Below, piece by piece: positions 6,098-8,218 of a stretch of 8,218 bases of DNA. Source of the DNA: Thermoleophilia bacterium (GTDB lineage: Bacteria > Actinomycetota > Thermoleophilia > Gaiellales > Gaiellaceae); contig JAOUEK010000068.1 in the NCBI GenBank assembly GCA_029858755.1, positions 1-8,218 of the forward strand, in the 5' to 3' direction. A model generated the notes under the pieces. The model ran no database searches, was not told the origin of the DNA, and saw only the letters and a list, made by a program, of their open reading frames with translations. Every line of letters starts with the position of its first letter. The first letter of the stretch is position 1. The position numbers and the translations under genes are program-made.

Positions 6098-7404
6098 GTG
6101 CGCGCCTCGAGCACGCGGCCCACGGCTGCCTCCGTCGCCGCGAGCAGCCGGTCGATGTCCTCGTCGGTGTGGGCGTAAGAGACGTGGCTGCGCTTCAGGT
6201 TGAGGGGGAGCTCGAAGATCCCGTCGCGCATCAGCTCGCGCCGGTAGCCGACGAAGAGGTCGACGTCGTTGCGCAGCAGGTCGTCGTAGCGCACCACCGG
6301 CCCCTCCAGGAAGTACGAGACGAACACGGAGCCGAAGCCGCTGACGACCGCGGGCACGCCCAGTCGGTCGTACAGCTCCTGGAGGCCGGTGCGGGCGCGC
6401 TCGCCGAGCCGGAACACGTGCTCGTGGACCGGCTCTCGCTCCAGCTTCTCGATCGTGGCCAGCGCGGCCGCGGCCATCGCCGGGTGGCCGTTGAAGGTGC
6501 CGGCGAAGAACGCCGGTCGGCCGGGCGTCGTGCTGAACAGATCCATGAGCTCGGCCGTCCCCCCGAGCGCAGAGACGGGCCAGCCGTTCGCCATCGCCTT
6601 GCCGAGCGTGGTCAGGTCGGGCATCACGCCCGCCACCGCCTGGTACCCGCCGAGGCCGTGACGGAAGCCCGTGATCACCTCGTCGAAGACGAGCACCGCG
6701 CCGTGCGCGGTCGCGAGCTCGCGGAGGCGCTCGAGAAACCCGGGCAGCGGCAGGACGGCGCCGATGTTGTGGGGGATGGGCTCGAGGATGATCGCCGCGA
6801 CGTCGTGATCGACCAGCGCGCGCTCGACCGCGTCTGCGTCGTTGAAGGGGAGCACGAGGGTCGCGTCGAGCACCTCGGGCAGGATCCCGCCCGAGAGCGG
6901 GTCCTTGCCGCCAACTCGCTCCGCCGGGGAGATCACGTTCATCGCGACGGCGTCGTGCCATCCGTGGTAGCAGCCCTGGAACTTGATCACGTGCCGGCGC
7001 CCGGTCACCGTGCGCGCCAGCCGCAGCGCGTGGAACGTCGCCTCGCTGCCCGTCGCCGTGAGCAGCACCTTCTCGATCGACGGCACGGCCGCGACGAGAC
7101 GCTCGGCGACCTCGATCTCGACCGGGCTCACGCCGACGCCCATGTTCCCGACGCTGCCGGCCGCCGCGGCGACGGCCGCGTCGACGTCGGGGTCGTTGTG
7201 CCCGAGCAGGGGCGGGCCGAAGGCGGCGTGGTAGTCGGTGAAGACCCGGCCCTCGCCGTCGGTGAAGGTGGCGCCGGCCGTGCCGGCGATCACCAGCTCC
7301 TCGAGCCCCGGCACGCGGCGCTGGCCGCTGTTGACGCCGCCGGGGATCACCCGGACCGCCCGCGCGGCGAGCGACGCGGCGGTGTCGTGACCCGAGACCG
7401 TCAT
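6094..7404 (-). CDS. class III PLP aminotransferase, glutamate-1-semialdehyde 2,1-aminomutase-like
   Basis: This 436-residue fold-type I PLP enzyme matches the glutamate-1-semialdehyde aminomutase branch of class III aminotransferases along its full length. Landmarks are PGGVNSG (21-27), FGPPLLGH (62-69), TGSEATFHALRLAR (118-131), FQGCYHGWHD (142-151) with the aromatic residue that stacks on PLP, ILEPIPHN (207-213), DEVITGFR (241-248) with Asp241 contacting the pyridine nitrogen, the Schiff-base Lys269 in TTLGKAMANG, FFAGTFNGHP, and SYAHTDEDIDRLL near the end. It is unlikely to be HemL of haem synthesis. The loop after the lysine is ANGWPVSALGG rather than GGGLPVGAYGG, the PLP motif is GSEA instead of GTEA, and the gene sits among catabolic enzymes. 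Relatives act on beta- or omega-amino acids, so transamination of a diamino or beta-amino acid is a reasonable guess. The ATG at 7404 overlaps the upstream stop as ATGA. Confidence 0.88.
   Translation of the reverse strand: MTVSGHDTAASLAARAVRVIPGGVNSGQRRVPGLEELVIAGTAGATFTDGEGRVFTDYHAAFGPPLLGHNDPDVDAAVAAAAGSVGNMGVGVSPVEIEVAERLVAAVPSIEKVLLTATGSEATFHALRLARTVTGRRHVIKFQGCYHGWHDAVAMNVISPAERVGGKDPLSGGILPEVLDATLVLPFNDADAVERALVDHDVAAIILEPIPHNIGAVLPLPGFLERLRELATAHGAVLVFDEVITGFRHGLGGYQAVAGVMPDLTTLGKAMANGWPVSALGGTAELMDLFSTTPGRPAFFAGTFNGHPAMAAAALATIEKLEREPVHEHVFRLGERARTGLQELYDRLGVPAVVSGFGSVFVSYFLEGPVVRYDDLLRNDVDLFVGYRRELMRDGIFELPLNLKRSHVSYAHTDEDIDRLLAATEAAVGRVLEART
6105..6108 (-). promoter_or_regulatory. 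probable ribosome binding site (GAGG) for the DoeB-like gene
   Basis: On the minus strand GAGG lies 7 bases before the GTG at 6097, inside the end of the aminotransferase gene. It helps choose this GTG as the start. The other overlapping genes of both operons lack an equally clear site. Confidence 0.45.
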
Positions 7405-8218
7405 GCGACGCGGAACCGCTCGACCACGTCGAGGTCGAGATCGATGCCCAGCCCCGGTGCCGAAGGCACCGCCACGCACCCGTCGGCCTCGATCGGCAGG
7501 CGCTGGACGGTGAGCTCGGTGTTGATCGGGGTGCCGGCCACGCAGTACTCCTGGTAGAGCGCCTCCGGCAGCACCGCGTTGACGTGCAGTGAGGCGGCCT
7601 TGATGATCCCGCTCTTCCACGCGTGCGGGACGGTGGCCACACCGTGCTCGCGGCCGAGCTCGGCGATCCGCAGGAGCTCCGTGATGCCGCCGCAGCGTGT
7701 GACGTCCGGCTGGAAGACGTCGACGTGGCCGCGCTCGACCAGCTCGCGGAACCCCCAGCGGGTCGCATCCTGCTCGCCGGCGGCGATGGCGATGTCGACC
7801 GTGTCCGCGAGCTCGGCGTAGGCGTCGAGCTCGTCGGGGAGGAACGGCTCCTCGAGCCAGCCGATGCCGAGCTCCTCGAGGCCACGGGCGACCTGGATCG
7901 CGGTCGCCGCGTCGGCGCCGTACCCGTGCCCTGCGTCGATGAGGACGTCGACGTCGGGGCCGGCGGCCTCGCGCGCTGCGGCGGCGAGGCGCAGGTCGTG
8001 CTCCGGATCGCGTCCGAGCGGCCCCCAACCCAGCTTGACGGCGGTGAAGGCCTGAGCCCGCAGGTCGGCGACGGCGGCGGACGTCTCCTCCTCGGTCTCG
8101 GGCATCAGCCGCGAGGCGTACGCGCGCACCCTGTCGCGGACAGGCGTCCCGAGCAGCTCGCAGACCGGCTTTCCGAGCGCCTTGCCCTTGATGTCCCAGA
8201 GGGCGATGTCGATGCCCG
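7401..8218 (-). CDS. mandelate racemase/muconate lactonizing-type enolase superfamily enzyme, 5' partial
   Basis: The visible 272 codons cover the end of the capping domain and the TIM barrel of an enolase-superfamily enzyme, which removes the alpha-proton of a Mg-bound carboxylate and then racemises or dehydrates it. The frame stays open to the window edge (GIDIALWDIKGKALGKP, 8166-8216), so the true start is outside; the GTG at 8129 is internal. Metal ligands are Asp in LIDAG (7935-7937), Glu in WLEEP (7851-7853) and Glu in AGEQD (7773-7775). The Asp-His dyad of the mandelate racemase subgroup is present as Asp in FQPDVTR (7704-7706) and His in VPHAWK (7623-7625), with the final acid in YQEYC (7548-7550). 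The KxK motif on the second strand reads KLG (Lys 8034-8036), so one general base is missing. An acid-sugar or hydroxy-acid dehydratase is the family default; the substrate is unknown. It is upstream in the minus-strand operon and its stop overlaps the aminotransferase ATG. Confidence 0.88.
   Translation of the reverse strand, partial: GIDIALWDIKGKALGKPVCELLGTPVRDRVRAYASRLMPETEEETSAAVADLRAQAFTAVKLGWGPLGRDPEHDLRLAAAAREAAGPDVDVLIDAGHGYGADAATAIQVARGLEELGIGWLEEPFLPDELDAYAELADTVDIAIAAGEQDATRWGFRELVERGHVDVFQPDVTRCGGITELLRIAELGREHGVATVPHAWKSGIIKAASLHVNAVLPEALYQEYCVAGTPINTELTVQRLPIEADGCVAVPSAPGLGIDLDLDVVERFRVA

Noticed and set aside
6094..7404. Identification as hemL of tetrapyrrole synthesis
   Set aside because: Overall similarity is real, but the loop after the PLP lysine and the GTEA motif differ, and the gene lies in a catabolic operon away from any haem genes.
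6169..7557. 462-residue open frame on the plus strand opposite the aminotransferase
   Set aside because: It has low-complexity Arg/His/Asp/Val composition and no recognisable fold. The minus strand carries all the class III aminotransferase motifs in order.
6098..7885. Upstream extension of the DoeB-like frame to a 936-residue fusion
   Set aside because: The added residues are Ser/Arg/Ala-rich shadow sequence of the aminotransferase and enolase-family genes. The deacylase domain starts properly at the GTG at 6097.
7401..8129. GTG at 8129 as the start of the enolase-superfamily gene
   Set aside because: The frame continues upstream with conserved capping-domain sequence (ALWDIKGKALGKP) to the window edge, so this codon is an internal valine.

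Overview
This is a very GC-rich, gene-dense window. Third codon positions are almost all G or C, some genes start with GTG, and genes overlap by a few bases. This suits a high-GC Actinomycetota-type bacterium. A Thermoleophilia/Solirubrobacterales-like source is possible, but that is only an impression from codon style, and no marker gene here fixes the taxon. I see no rRNA, tRNA, CRISPR, insertion sequence or phage gene. The whole window is coding apart from one single-base gap, so there is no long intergenic region to describe.

There are seven genes in two convergent, tightly packed operons. The plus-strand operon (left) runs: an N-acyl-D-amino-acid deacylase of the amidohydrolase superfamily (5' end outside the window), a low-specificity threonine aldolase, and a gamma-glutamyltransferase-fold Ntn hydrolase. 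The minus-strand operon enters from the right edge and runs leftward: a mandelate racemase-type enolase-superfamily enzyme (5' end outside the window), a glutamate-1-semialdehyde-aminomutase-like class III aminotransferase, a DoeB/AstE-type zinc deacylase, and a 12-helix MFS transporter. Four of the five gene junctions within the operons are 4-base ATGA/GTGA stop-start overlaps and the fifth is a 1-base gap, so translational coupling is likely. The two operons meet tail to tail and share 74 coding bases (3760-3833), leaving no room for an ordinary terminator between them.

Functionally the window looks like an accessory catabolic or salvage island for modified amino acids. It encodes hydrolases that act on N-acyl or amide bonds (D-aminoacylase, DoeB-like deacylase, GGT-like Ntn hydrolase), two PLP enzymes that act on freed amino acids (threonine aldolase, class III aminotransferase), an enolase-superfamily enzyme that abstracts an alpha-proton from a carboxylate, and an exporter-type MFS protein. 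No regulator, ABC importer or dehydrogenase is visible. The most notable points are a GGT homologue that keeps the autocatalytic threonine but seems to have lost most residues that recognise the gamma-glutamyl group, and a DoeB-like deacylase beside an aminotransferase without the other ectoine-degradation genes.
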